DNA of 64,000 nt from Enoplosus armatus (GCF_043641665.1 NC_092182.1:16445456-16509455), one strand, 5' to 3'; positions 40,345 to 52,764 are shown, counted from the stretch's first letter. The notes: generated from the sequence alone by a model not told the origin. Program-made: numbers and translations.

Positions 40345-42015
40345 TTTATTATGTCAATTACAGCAATGTTTTACTTGAGGTCATTCGGGATTTTTGTCTT
40401 TGTTCATCCTTAAATACATAATCTTGATGCTGAAAGGCAAAACATGAAGATTTCTCGTGGAAATATAAATTAGCTTCAAATCATATTGTTCAATTTACTG
40501 TCCCATTAACATGCTACAAGCGTTTAAGCACTGCCTGTGTGTCTGTATCTCTGTGGTACAACTGGATATGGTCAAGAGTGAGAAAGTGGGGTGAGCACTG
40601 GAGAAGACTATAAACTAAAAATAAGAAGCTTTTCAATGGTAGTTTTACCAAATATATCAACTCACAGAAACAAAAGATGATTTTGTCCTAAGAAGAACAA
40701 TCTTTCAGTTACTGTGGCATGGCTCTTGAAAGAAAAACAACACATGAAACAACTTCTCACATATCAACTTACAACGGACAAAAATATACAAACTGCTGCA
40801 TTCAACGTATTTGAGGATTTGAGTTATCATGCATTTTGGCATATAAAAGTTGGTTCATGGGTCATTTATATGGTGACAAATTGCTCAAACGGAGACAACC
40901 AATTCAGAGATTTGTTGGCAGAAAGGCTGTAAAAAGTCATATTTGAGATTAGATGAATGATTTGCACCAATTTACCACTGTCTGCAAAGTGAAACAGACC
41001 TGAATACATTCCATTATTCACCGTTTAATTAGGTCAATCTTACCAATCCAGCTACAAATCTTGGCAGTTTCTTTTAAAGTGCTGTGAGAACACTGGGCTG
41101 AATGAGTCATAATAAAAATTATTTCCAAGATGGACATTATTTTAAGGAGACTACAACATAATTCCCATCATTTTTACAACTGGAATTACCTGCTAACGTC
41201 AGATAAACAAAAGAGTCTGAGAAAGCAAGTAAAAACATGAGACATACATGAGATTTAGACCAAAAGGAATAGCTGTCAGGCCGCACATCCAACCATTACC
41301 ATACACATACTTACCACACACATATACAGTGTTCCTGAGGACCAATTGTTGCAGTAAACAACTGCCATTTTCATTTTTGTTTCCTAAACAAAAATATGCC
41401 AATAAGATATATTCTACAATAAAATGACTACAGAATTTTAAATCAAAAACATACATACTTTGCAAATCATGTATAAACTGAAGTAGGTGCCTGTTGGGAG
41501 AGACATGGAAATTGGCTTTATCTAGTTTATATTCTATTCAGCACATGCATTAAGAGACTTCGGAAACATCCAAAAATCTAAAACAACCAAATGGGGAAAA
41601 TACGGAACGAAAGAATAAACAAGTTTCCCTAACCCTAACTGATACATGATTGCCATTTGCAATATATCAGCTTCCCAACATAACGGAGCCCTAATGTTAC
41701 TGTTTTGGGTCAAGTAATGACACGTCTTGTATATATTAACTCATTGTCATTTACAGTTTCTTTTTCCTTTTTTTGCAAGGCTGGCTAAAATCGAGGCTCA
41801 GTTCAGTTCATAAAGATAGATGGAAGATAATGAGAGTTCCCCTCGTTAAATCCAGCAAAGGCAGTTGAGGTTAGCAGACTTCACTTGTTTTGAGTGAATA
41901 AGCCCACCGCAAAAAGGTCAACCTCAGCGCTGTCAGTGCCTTGATTAGTCCACAGCATTGCCTGAGAGGTGAGAGCACCGTGTTCCCAAGAAGAGCCCAA
42001 CGATGTCCTCGTGGC
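40345..42015 (-). other. prdm2: prdm2 3' untranslated region (proposed)
   Basis: Follows the prdm2 stop codon at 42016. No minus-strand AATAAA is obvious near the stop; the first good one I see is the complement of 'tttatt' at 40345-40350, giving a 3' UTR of about 1.7 kb. The interval is AT-rich and has no convincing exon. The end point is an inference. Confidence 0.4.
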
Positions 42016-42033
42016 TCACTTCATCTGCACCTC
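42016..42033 (-). CDS. prdm2: PRDM2, last coding exon (EVQMK-stop)
   Basis: The acceptor 'ttgtgttgcag' precedes GAG GTG CAG ATG AAG TGA, entered in phase 0 from the donor after 43204. It adds only five residues after ...KETQ. The coding part is short, but the acceptor is strong and the whole gene then totals 1720 codons including stop. The human long isoform continues with a different, longer C-terminus, so this fish form either lacks that tail or makes it by an alternative exon that I do not see. Confidence 0.7.
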   Translation of the reverse strand, partial: EVQMK

Positions 42034-43203
42034 CTGCAACACAAGCGACAAACAAAAAGGTGAGCAACACAGAGCTAGGTTAGTCGATTGACGGGAACTT
42101 AATCTGCAACAATTCTGATAATCAACTAATCCTTTAAGTAATTTTTCAAACAAAAATGCCACACGTTTGATGGTTCCAGCTTATTAAATGTGAGAATTTT
42201 CTGCTTTTCATTGTCTTAACGTTGTTGTTAACGGAGTATCGTTGGGTTTTGGATTGTCGGTTGGATGAAACTGAGACATTCTAATGACATCACCTCGGAC
42301 TCCATTTTTCATTGTTTTCTAATGTTTTATAGACCTGCCAATTATTTTCTTGATCAATCATTGGAACATTGAAAATAAAAATGAAAATTAATTGTTAGTC
42401 GTAGCCCTAGAGTTGTGTGATCTACAAGTAATATGATGGGGGGAAAAACAAATTTGGGACCTGGGCACTTGTACTTTAGTAATTTGTTCATAAATTCTAA
42501 ATTCAGATGTTCAACAGCATTTGTACTAAAAATGATGGAATTTTGAGTCCAATATTGATATTTGAGTTATATAAAAAAAAATCTGAATCAGCCAATTTAT
42601 TTTTTACATAAACACATATTACGTCATTGCCATGTGAAAACCCTGTCTATCCAAAATGTTAACTTTTCATGAGCTAAGAAAAACTGACCTGCTTTTAGCT
42701 TTGCTTTTTTTTTTTAAGATAAGATTTTTTAAGATATTTTTTTTTAAGATATTGTGGCCCCTCCCATTCTCTATAAGGCCTGTCTGGCTAATTCCAATGG
42801 CTTATGTAAAAAGTAAAATAATTTTCTACAGCCATGAAGAAATACTTAATCCTTCAGATTATCTGTAAACAGCAACTTCATAAAACGTTCTTAATTGTTA
42901 TTTAAGAATTGTAACAAAGATATATACGGAGCTCGACATTTTGCAGTTAATAAAGTATAAGTATAGTATAAAATACTCCTTTTTTGGTGGACAAACTATG
43001 TAATGGAGACAATAAATTGCCTCAAATATATCTTTAGCAACTCTGTGCTGTGAATTCTTGTCACCTATCAGCTGACATACACTGATACTGATATACCTTC
43101 AATAAGTTAATATTGTCCTGGCAAATGTATCCGTCTAGCCCCAATACAGACAGACAAGACAAAACAAGAGAGACAGAGGAACAAACGCATGACAATGTCT
43201 CAC
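42034..43203 (-). other. prdm2: prdm2 last intron, with dispersed repeat at 42085-42415
   Basis: Intron of about 1.17 kb between the large zinc-finger exon and the last coding exon. Its left part is copy 3 of the 'cgttagttgcagcc' repeat (starts 'ctgcaacaattctgataatc', ends 'ttgttagtcgtagcc'). The remainder is AT-rich with T runs and no open frame of interest. Confidence 0.6.
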
Positions 43204-46200
43204 CTGAGTCTCTTTTGGCTCTTGAATTAGTGGTTCCTCAGTTTTCACCTCAGCAGAAGGAGCTGTGTTGGCCATTTGTAAGCTCCTGGTGACTGGACCA
43301 CCTACTCTGTCCCTTGTTCGAAGGGAGAACCGCTCCTCTTTCTTCAGCTGTTGTGGTAGTGGTGGTGATTTGGCCTCTGCTAATCTCTTGGGTGCTGCCT
43401 CTTTGCCCATACGCTGCATTCTCATGGCTGGCCGTTGTTGTGCAGTGTCACTGGGAGTGTCTGGGGCTGACGGGGTGGGAGGTAGAGACTGAACTTGGCC
43501 CTTCTTAGTTTTTTTGCTAGCAGAAACTGGTGCTGGGAACGAGGCAGGCCTCTTTAGTCGGCCCAGCATAACAGCGGTTTTTCCTTTGCTTGCCTGGGAG
43601 GGTTCAGGGGCTGCTGCGCCAGAGCTACGGGTTCTGGTCTTTCCCAGGGGTTTAGGCCCCGACTCCGTTTGCGATATTTCATAGTCTGAGGCTTTCTTCC
43701 TAAGATTCATGTTTTTATCTACCACAGACACTGCCTCTTTTTTCACCTCTGCGAGACCTTTTTTGCCCTTTTTAACAACAGGCTTCAAGGGACAGCTGAC
43801 TGCCATATGTTTATTGAGACTTGCAGGATAAGTAAACTCCCGACTGCAGTGGGGGCAGACGTTAGAGGCCAGCTCTCCTTCAACTTTAACGGTAGCCTTC
43901 TTTGCAATAGTGGCAGCTTTATTTTTCTGTGAAATTGCCTTCTGAACCAGCTGGTTTTTCTTCTTACTGAGGGCACTCATTTTTGTTTTACCAGTATCTT
44001 GATTAAAGTTAAGTCTCTTTGGCTGACCCATTCTACGGAAAGCACTCTGGCCTGCAATGGCTGGTGAGGGTGACACGACTCCATTCGGACTCTTCACTAT
44101 TTGCTTGAGGGGGATGGGATTTTTCTTGGGAGTGTAACGCTTCTTATCACTAGCATTGGCACAGGCCAAGATGTGCTTATGCAGTTCGGGCATGTTGTCA
44201 AAGCTGTTGCCACACTTGGTGCAGCGAATTGCAGTGCTGAACGTTTGTGGTATGTTGTGGGTGGTGAAGTTTGTAGCTGAGGCCACAGAGCCAGCATGGG
44301 AACGGCTATGATAAGGAAAAGGGGGTGGTTTATAACTGGGATAGTGTTGATTAATGCCAAGGCGGACATCTGGGCCTTTAGGCTTCCCTCCCTCTGAGGC
44401 CATGATCTTAATTGTAGTGTACAGCTCCTCATTGGGGTCCTCTGCGCTCTCCTCTGCATGATCACCGTTGACATCAGGCTCCTCTTTTGATAAATCAGAG
44501 TCATTGTGTGGAGCAGCTTCATCAGTCGTCTCTGGTGCTGGTGTTGAGGGACTGCTTTCCTCTTTGGCTCTGGATGGATCTGTGTAGTTTTGTGGCCTTA
44601 GCTTGCCACTCTCTACGGTGGTATGTGAACATGGCTCATTTGGATGCAGATCCTTTTGGTGCTGCTGGAGGTTACAGAGAAATGCAAACTCCTTGGAACA
44701 AACAGAGCACACAAAGATGCGGCCCACTCCGTGTAGTGTTGTCCGGTGAGCCAGCAGGGCTGGGGCGTCACCAAACAGCTGCACACAGAATTCACACTTG
44801 AAGGGCCAATCCGCAGCATGCTCCGTGATATGTCCACTGAGCTCTTTGATGGAGTTGAACGGCTCCTCACAGACATTACACACAAAAGTCTTGCAGTATG
44901 TCGAGTCGACTTCCTCCGCCTCAGAGGTTTTATCAGACGGTTTAACAGGAGCAGAAGGCTGAAGTGAGGAGTCTCCATCCTGAGGTGCATGATTCATAAG
45001 TGACAGGTCATCTACGCAGTGCTGAGGCTCTTCTTTTATCTTAATCTGAGGGAGGGATTGTGAAACTAATGGTGGGGATGGATAATTTGATGCAAGAGGA
45101 GATGGTGAGGAAGATGAGGATTCTGGCTGAGATGAGAGAGCAGCAAGAGATTTCTCCGTTAGTGAGTCAGGGTTTTGGTTCATTTTGCCATTTAGCAGAC
45201 TGTTGCAAGTTGTAGTCAGAGAAACATCTGTAGTGGACAGATCTACCGATGTCGGCTCAGGAGGGCTTGATGTCATTGTAAAATTAAGGGGAACTTGAAG
45301 TGGAGTTTTCGGGGAGTCCAGTGGCTCGAGGATATGGTTATCTTCCTCATCTTTGTTTTCTTCATCTGACAAAATCTCCTCTGAGTCTGACAGGGGCTTG
45401 TGTTCAACTGATCTTGGAGACATTTTTGGTGAGAGGACAGGAAGAGGTCTCAGTGCAGAGCAGTCAGAAGGCTGAGAAAGAGGAGAGCTAGGCATTGTCG
45501 GTGGAGAGGGTATGGTAGGTAGTACAGGGGGAGGCGGTGTTGGGGACGTCACACTGGAGGTACCCGGGGAAGAGGGGTTCATGGTGACAGGGGTCAAAGG
45601 GGGCGGAGAGGGGTGGGCAGACTCTGATGCAACGTTTGGAGAGCGAGAATGAAAACAACTTAGGTTCGGTATGGCCGAGGGGCCCTCCTCTCCCGGCAAA
45701 GTTGGACCTACATATTCATTCATCAGCACCTTTTCAAGCATGCTGGTGTTAGGCTTTCTCTTTTTTATCAAAGGCTGTGGTGCTGGACTTCCCTTTAATT
45801 CAGGCTCGACATTGCTCTTGCGATGGAAGCTTAAATCAAGGGCTGAATCCCCAAGCACCTTGTTAAAGCTGTCACTCCTCCTACTGACAGAGTTTGACAG
45901 ATCCAAGGGCTGCTGATTACAGGCATTTCCACCACTATTAGAGGAAGTTTGGCCGTGCATATTATTTCCAGGAAGGCTGTCTCCGTCTTCCTTGTCCAGT
46001 AGGCTCCCAGGAGGTGACGCGCTGCGGCTTTCCAGCTTTGGCACCTTAAGGGTGTATGAGCTCACTACCTCGGCTTTACAGCTCTCTGTTTTACATGCAG
46101 GACTGAGCTGTGGAGATGACGGGGGAGAGGCTGTTCTTCTTTTAAACCTGCCTGAAGCCCCCGGCAGCGGCGTGACTGACAGCGGGGAGGCTAGCCTGTG

Positions 46201-47741
46201 GCTTTCTGTTATCAGGGCAATGGTTGATTTCTGAATGTCTTGTGTCTGAAGGAGCTGTTTCAGCTTAGGTGAGAGATAAACCGTTTTCTCTCGTTGAAAT
46301 GCTGATGAATCTGCAGCTTGTTGGAACATTCCTCCCACTAGCAAGTTAGATGAGGATGACGTAGAGGATGATGAAGATGATGAAGAGGCCGTGAAAGACG
46401 CAGTTTCAGTCTCCACTTTAAGGCTTGGAACAAGTGGGGGTGTAGACGTTCTTCTTTTTGCTGCTGGCTGGCTAATGTTAGAGATTTGCTTTGCACCACT
46501 TGTTCTACCCTCCACCTTCAGCGCCTGACTGATCTGATTTGGGCCAATGATGACTGTGTCCAGACCAAACAGAGCTGCAGATCTGGAGTCCACCTCTATC
46601 ACCTCACAGGTGCTCACCGAACTGGTGGACACAATCTTGCCATCAATGTAGAAGCTCAGATTCTCAGAGATGTTTTTGGATATGTCAACTGCGTAATCGT
46701 CCCTGTCTGCCTCATCTTCTGTGTCTGCACTGGGCACGTAGACGGGCGGAGGGCTGGTGCTGGGGGACTCATCGGGCTGTTGCTGCACTGACGCCTCTTG
46801 CAGCAGCATGCCTTTCCTGCGAACTCCCTTTGGTAACAAGTGCCGTTCGTGTATTCTGCGTTGGTGTCGGCGCATGTTGGTGTGTGTGCCAAATGCTTTA
46901 TTACAGTACTTGCAGGGATGAAGTTCCTTAGACTCTCCATTTTCATCCAATATAAAGGGACGGTCGGCATGAGGCCCCAACTCCTTTCTCTGCATCTCAG
47001 AGTTGTGCAGAAGTCCTCCAGTAAACTGGGACCCTATGGCTATATAGTGACTAGTTGGGCTGGTGCAGTCGGGACTTGAACCGTCAGTCTGCACCACAGG
47101 ACTAAGTAGACTGGCAGTCCCAGCCAGAGAGCCAGGCCTTTTCTTTGGCCCACTCTCATGCCTTCTCTCATGACGCCGGCGCCCCACCTGTGAGCCAAAG
47201 GACTTACTGCAGTACCGGCACTTGAACAGTTGTGTTTGCTGGTTAGTGATGGCATGAATGTGATTGTGACGTTCCAGACCCTGTCTGGTGGAGAAGTGGC
47301 GCTCACAGTGCTGACAGGGATATGACTCTCCGTGGGGATCACCCTCAAGGTCACCATCAGGGTCAGGATCAAGGTCAAGATCAGGATCACCCTCTGGTTC
47401 TTGCCCTGCAAGCGAGGAAGACTCCAGCTTTCCCTGTGAATCCTTATGGCTTTCTTGACCACAGGTCAGCGATGGGGCAGGCTGCTTATTTTGCATGGAC
47501 TCAGCTGCAGGTGAATGCTGAGCAGTTTGCTGCTGTATTTCACTTGGTTCCTCCAAGTCATCCACATCCTCCTCCTCTTCTTCCTCTTCCCCTTCTTCTT
47601 CCTCTTCCCCATTTCCCCTGTCCATAATCACTGCTGACATGTCCTCCATATCTCTATGGTCAGTGCTTGCCACGGGATGGGTTTCCTGGAGTTCCTGTGA
47701 GGGCCCTAAGGTTGATGGCCTCTCATTCTCCTCCTTCAGAT
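43204..47741 (-). CDS. prdm2: PRDM2 (RIZ), large zinc-finger exon
   Basis: This 4538-nt exon encodes most of PRDM2/RIZ, a nuclear PR-domain zinc-finger protein linked to H3K9 methylation, Rb binding and tumour suppression. It starts after 'catttacag' in phase 1 and ends at GTGAGA in phase 0. In order it codes an acidic tract (about 47610-47540), three C2H2 fingers (about 47322-47255, 47225-47155, 46915-46845), the CtBP-type motif PLDLS near 45905, a Ser/Pro-rich region, SUMO-like IKIKEEP near 45035, fingers 4-6 (about 44886-44640), finger 7 (about 44226-44155) and finger 8 (about 43862-43797). Fingers 7 and 8 end in Cys instead of His, as in human RIZ. Blocks such as VRLGINQHYPSYKPPPFPYH, FRRMGQPKRLNF and GGPVTRSLQ match human PRDM2 closely. 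With the other six coding exons the protein is 1719 aa, against 1718 in human. If the last intron is retained, the frame runs to a stop at 43135 with a hydrophobic tail. Confidence 0.97.
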
Positions 47742-47909
47742 CTGTAAATGATTTATTAGGAGTGTCAAGTTATGCTTTTCGTCAAACCATTTCAAGAATT
47801 TAACAGTTAACGCTCTTAAAAATTTAATAACTACTGACGACATGTTCAATGGAAGAGTGGGTGAAAAAATGTAAATATGCTCATTACCCATAAAAATAAG
47901 TCAACTTAC

Positions 47910-48014
47910 CGTCTTCCCCATCCCACATCTCCTTGACAGTAGGTTTTGTTACACTTGTTTTCTCGAATCCACCCAAACCAGCCTGTCTGGATCTCTCCAG
48001 CAGCTTTCTTCTGG
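47910..48014 (-). CDS. prdm2: PRDM2, linker exon after the PR domain
   Basis: 105-nt exon between acceptor 'gtacttgcag' and donor GTAAGT, phase 1 to phase 1. It codes RRKLLERSRQAGLGGFEKTS and then VTKPTVKEMWDGED. Both the last PR exon (ending 50483) and the candidate alternative first exon (ending 50046) end in phase 1 with G, so either can splice to it, each forming an Ala codon. Confidence 0.85.
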
Positions 48015-50045
48015 CTGCAAGTACAAACACACACATCACTTTGTATCAGGCTTGATCAAAAGCAAACACAGCTTTAAAAATGAAAAGTGTAGTAAACTAA
48101 TATTAGTTTATCCTAACATTTTTTGTCAGTGCTAGGTTTTGATTATCTATTGCAAACAAATTCTAGTAACCAAATGGCCTGCTAGAGGCGTTTCATAATG
48201 CGACTTAGAGAAGAGATCAACAAATATGTAACATATGATTACTTGCAATAAATAGACCCATGGAAAAACTTTCAAAAACTTTTTCACCTCAAGTACTATG
48301 CCAACTCATCTGGGTCTAATCCCACATAATGCTATTTAAAAACGCAGCGAGAAATCAAGCTTGCAACCGGTCCCAAAGCAGCTTCATGTTGCATTCATTG
48401 AGCAATTTCAATGAGTAATTCAAATAAGTCAGTTGATAAATAAAATAAATTTAGTCTCAGGCTGTGCTTAACATGACACTATTTTGAATTTCCAAGCCTT
48501 GTCTGACTCAAGAGGCTTCCCTGGCACCTCCTCATCACTGGAGTGTGTCAACAAGGTCACCTGACCTGGCCTACAAAGCCTAATTCATACCAGAGAAACA
48601 CATGCTGCAGGTCTGTCATCTGACCAGCATGGTCAGAGGCATTCTACTAAATCTACAGCAGCAACACAACCAACCCAAACATTTTTATAATTTCACTGCT
48701 CTAGCATTTAAGAGCCCTAGCCTTTTCTGTCATAATTTTTTTAAATCCATCAGTCACTATGTAAGAACACCACCTCTGGCATACATCAGTTAGGTAACAT
48801 GCATGGTGTTTGATATTAAAATGAAGCTAGCAGGGTAGGTAGGCTAACTTCATCAAGGTTGACTTTGCAGTGCAGTACAGGGCTGCCAAAAGCCACTACA
48901 CTGCAGTATAAAGAGATGATGTGCTAGAGGCTATTGCCAGTAGGATTACACAGAAAAATAAGCAGGCTCTTCTCACAAGAAACGACACATAACCCGATTC
49001 ACAAAAAGCCTGTTCAAGCAAGGACAGCGACATTTCAAAGATAAAAACTCATGACATGTAGCTCACAGCCCTTATATATTTGTTTCCTACCTTATTTCAC
49101 GGACATTTCGGGAGTTAGAGGGATGGATTTGACTTTCTGTATGTCCCATATATTTGTGTGTTGATTTAATTACATTCAAATAAAGAGTATCTAAATGGCA
49201 TTTGCAAACATGTAAACGACATTTTACCTCCACAGGGATATTGTATTCTTGTGGTATTACACAATAATATTTCTGCAGGATTTCTTTACCTTTACAACGC
49301 ACTAACGTCCCAAGAGACAGTACCAAAAGATTTAAGATAGATAGGTGAAACAACAAGTATCAAAGGCTATACCAGATAAGATCAGTTAGCAGACACTGAA
49401 TATATAAATTTTTTTAAACCAATTTTCCTTCTTCTTTGTGGTCCTGCATTGAAATTACCCACACGACCCAAAACATGGAAACACTATGTCCAAAGTTCAT
49501 TCTGACATATGTAATTGAGACATTTAGCAGCCAGGTTGATTGTTTCTTACAATTAGCTAACGTTACATAGATACATACATCCCTTACTTTAATGTTTTAC
49601 GTTTTCCAGCTGTCATTAATTTATTGGAAATGCATTTTACGTTAGTTAATTTGGGTTTTGTTTTGATGCCTTAAGTCTCGACATGCCAACGCTATCAAAC
49701 CCGGCTACAACAATAGACCGAGCCATTATAATGTGTGCCACTGTGTTAACCGTCTTTTGAACATGTCGACATGATCAGTTTTAATGATTATTTACTCCAG
49801 GCAGTTTGCCATCTGGTCATGTACACGGAGATGTCCGTGCGTTCAGACCTAGCCGTTTAGCCTAATGCTAGCATGCAACACCAAGTCTGACAACTCGATG
49901 AACTGGTTATTCTGGACCCAAAACGACGTGACGGCTAATTTTAAACACTCTCCACGAGATATAGCAGCTATATTTTAGGTTGTTATTCAATACATGCGCT
50001 CTGCTTGGCACGCAGTTGAATAAGGAAGCTGGCTAGTTAGCTAAC
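48015..50045 (-). other. prdm2: prdm2 intron between alternative first exon and linker exon
   Basis: About 2 kb of intron. It has no dispersed repeat that I recognise and no further exon; short open frames at 48602-48793 and 49087-49356 lack motifs. CpG frequency rises from about 49.65 kb toward the proposed internal promoter. Confidence 0.55.
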
Positions 50046-50094
50046 CTGCTAGGCCATCATCAAGTACAGAGGCTCGCCGATGGATGGCTTTCAT
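50046..50094 (-). CDS. prdm2: PRDM2, candidate alternative first coding exon (RIZ2-like)
   Basis: The minus strand reads ATG (50094-50092) then MKAIHRRASVLDDGLA, ending in G before a GTTAGC donor at 50045. Phase 1 matches the linker exon at 48014 exactly. The product would lack the PR/SET domain but keep the acidic tract and all eight zinc fingers (1569 aa), as human RIZ2 does. Human RIZ2 also comes from an internal promoter in the intron after the PR exons. The start-codon context is weak, and the call needs transcript support. Confidence 0.5.
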
Positions 50095-50450
50095 GCTTTA
50101 GGAACTCAAGGAAGGTCACATCCTCGACAACGTCAGGACCCAGAGGAGGAGGAAAAGCTTCTAAAAAGTTGCTCAGATGCTCGTTTAACAGCTAAACAGG
50201 GTATTTTGCGGCAACGAGTCGGCTGATTGGTCGTAATTTAGAGCTGAATCTGCTGGCAGCGACGAGTTTTAGGTCGGGTATGAAAGTAGAGAAAAGCCCC
50301 ACACATCGCAACCGTTCACGTTAGCCACCACTAGCCTTCCTTCATTTGTAGCTAGCTAGCTCGCCACTTACAACTTCGACTGAGCTGCAAAGACATCGAC
50401 TCGTGGCTATTTTTGGCGTGGCATGTGTGCAGCACACACATCGGAGATCA
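50095..50450 (-). promoter_or_regulatory. prdm2: Candidate internal (RIZ2-type) promoter of prdm2
   Basis: A CpG-bearing stretch inside an otherwise AT-rich gene, with an inverted CCAAT box ('cgaccaatcag' on the minus strand, near 50222-50232), several CG-containing motifs and no TATA box. It lies directly upstream of the candidate alternative first exon and just downstream of the last PR exon, matching the layout described for human PRDM2. Confidence 0.45.
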
Positions 50451-50482
50451 AAATGTCATCTTGGTTGTAAGTAAGGCCTCAC

Positions 50483-50609
50483 CTCGCTTCGCCCTGGGTG
50501 AATTTTTCCTGCTCAGACTGCTGGCTCTTTCTTCCTCCAGTGCAGCTGTTATCTCAGGGTTGTCTTCCACAGTGTACCACACCAGCAGCTCCTCTCCCGG
50601 CCCGATAGG
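50483..50609 (-). CDS. prdm2: PRDM2, PR-domain exon 4 (end of the PR/SET fold)
   Basis: 127-nt exon with acceptor 'ctcattgttgcag' and donor GTGAGG, phase 0 to 1. It codes PIGPGEELLVWYTVEDNPEI and then TAALEEERASSLSRKNSPRAKR. The GEELLVWY segment is the conserved end of PR domains, and human PRDM2 has PIAPGEELLVWYNGEDNPEI here. A second possible acceptor ('ttgcctctcag') lies upstream, but the protein alignment favours the one chosen. Confidence 0.92.
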
Positions 50610-51586
50610 CTGCAACAATGAGAGATGAGGTCGGCCACCAATCACAGCCCGGCTTGCTGAGAGGCAAGGGGGATATTTGGGCCACTGTGCATCTTATCTG
50701 TCTAGGGGAGGGGGGTTATGGAATTTGACAGTTTTTTTTCACCATAGTCTGCAGTGTATTCTTCAATGGAGCACATTTTTGGATGGCACATTTACTGTAA
50801 CAGGGATGTAGTCACAATTTAACTCCATATATTTTAACCACTTTTTTAGATTTTCATGAATCTTAATGGGTGCTAAGCTTCATACAAACACATCACTGTC
50901 AGCAATTTCAAACTGGTACACGCATGATCTGCATTAGACAGTTTTAAGTGGTGGACGAAGTGTTCAGATCCTACAACAATATAGAAGCACATCATTACAG
51001 GTAAAAGTCCTGCATTCGAAATTAGAGGTGGGAGACGCCACAATTTGGTTTTGATCAAGTAATATCAGGGCCAGAATATCGATACCAATACTTTTTATTA
51101 TTAAAAAGCAGCTAAGGTAATGTGAAGGGGTGAGAAATGTGTCATGATTTATGAGGTGAATGCATCATTATTATAAACTCCTTGGCCACTGGTACACCCA
51201 TACAACAAACCTTCACGAAGATAAGATTTTGACTGACACTGTCATAGAAGTGTTAATTTAACAATATGTTTATTACTGAGGTTGTAGTTTGCAGTGGTGT
51301 TGAACTGGACTAGATTATATCGAGAGGTGTTTCTAATGATTTACAATCATGAGGGGGGGTATTTGAAACACATTTGGTGACATACTAGATACATTTCTGA
51401 AAAGACTGAAGACTTTATATATGCTAATCTAATTGTATTTCTCAGATCATTACATTCTTCAATGCCTTAATCCTAAAACAATCAAAACCCAGAAGACTTT
51501 TCATTCATCCACTTATTCACTACATTTCAGACCACGTGCCCTTGGTTGTCAGATTTACTGGCTGTGTGAATGTGTGTTTGACCTAC
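50610..51586 (-). other. prdm2: prdm2 intron with dispersed-repeat fragments
   Basis: Intron between PR exons 3 and 4. At 50941-51025 it holds 'agtggtggacgaagtgttc' and 'ggtaaaagtcctgcattc', a common percomorph repeat. At 51240-51380 ('cgagaggtgtttctaatg') there is a partial copy of the palindromic MITE seen at 55.9 kb. Confidence 0.55.
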
Positions 51587-51739
51587 CCTTAAAGCTTTGT
51601 AGTAAATGGCTCTGTTGATCTCCAGGGGGAAAAGATTCTGCTCTTCACTGGAGCGTGCCCAGTTCACGTATCGCAGCCAGTTCCCCTTCATGGGGTCTGT
51701 GGCGTCAACACACATCCAGCCCCGCGAAGGGAAATAAAC
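51587..51739 (-). CDS. prdm2: PRDM2, PR-domain exon 3
   Basis: 153-nt exon, phase 0 at both ends, between 'ggcctgcag' and GTAGGT. It codes VYFPSRGWMCVDATDPMKGN, WLRYVNWARSSEEQNLFPLE and INRAIYYKALR, nearly identical to the core of the human PRDM2 PR/SET domain. This part carries the hydrophobic core and the NWLRYVNWA and NLFPLEINRAIYYK motifs. Confidence 0.95.
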
Positions 51740-51770
51740 CTGCAGGCCACAGGTACAAAGATAATGTTAT

Positions 51771-51801
51771 AAAAAAAAAAATATATATATATATATATAT
51801 G
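51771..51801. repeat. A-run plus (TA)n tract
   Basis: Homopurine A run passing into about 11 TA units, in the intron 30 bp upstream of PR exon 3. Confidence 0.9.
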
Positions 51802-52095
51802 TAGCTCTAGAAGACCTGGACAGGAGCACTGAATGGGGTCACCTTTACCCAAGTGGGAGTTAACACATGGAAATGTAATAACAAAGGCCTTTTCATTTTA
51901 ACAGCAGTTCATCATACAACTTTTACAGGTGACAACAAATGTTATATAGTAGGTACATATCAACTCTTTTCAACCGTAGGTGCCACACTTGATACAGAAT
52001 GTAGTTGGGCTTGTTTTAGTTATGCAGTGACTCCCACAAAAAGGTGGAGGTGAGTATTTTAGGGAAAGGAGCCAACGGAGCAGCCTGTAACGTAC

Positions 52096-52199
52096 CTCCC
52101 ACATGTAAACATTACTCGTGACCTGGGACCTTTTTTTCTTCTCTCCAACAAATGGGCCGAACCGCTTGCCTTTAGGGATGACCCGAGTGGCCCAGACAC
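52096..52199 (-). CDS. prdm2: PRDM2, PR-domain exon 2
   Basis: 104-nt exon, phase 1 to 0, between 'tcttattttcag' and GTACGT. It codes VWATRVIPKGKRFGPFVGEK, then KKRSQVTSNVYMWE. Human PRDM2 reads GVWATKPILKGKKFGPFVGD and then KKKRSQVKNNVYMWE, so identity is clear. Confidence 0.95.
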
Positions 52200-52704
52200 C
52201 TGAAAATAAGAATGAGGAAAAACATTTGAGATTTTTATATATTTTCAAGCACTAAATGTGTTGAATTTGTATCCATTTATGTACATTTCTTGGTACATTT
52301 AGAGAGTGGTGCCCGAGAAAAAAGATATCTTATACTGTGTTTAACTGTAACAGTGGTGAACCTTGAACTTAACCTTAGACTTAAGGATGTGGATCTTCAG
52401 TATTAGCATGAGGTTTATAATAATTTGGCATTATTTAACACTGGTTTTGTTTTCAGCTTAGCTCTGTGAACAGAACAAATCAGTCTAAAGTTAGGCATGG
52501 TAGCCTGAATCTGCCAGTTTCAAAGAGATCAGTAGGTAGCTATGTTCCAAGTCAGAGATCAAGGTGACGAATATTGTTATTGTTATATAAGTTTGTCCAG
52601 GTTTTGACGACAATAGAAACATGTCACTATACGATTATACGATAGTCCAAACGCAAATGTGTTAACAGTTCACTGAAGCTCTAAAGTTCTCTATTTTCAG
52701 TGCA

Positions 52705-52710
<6 letters not shown>

Positions 52711-52764
<54 letters not shown>

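Noticed and set aside
44097..47462. Multiple other-frame open frames within the prdm2 zinc-finger exon
   Set aside because: Shadows of the conserved PRDM2 frame; none has family support.
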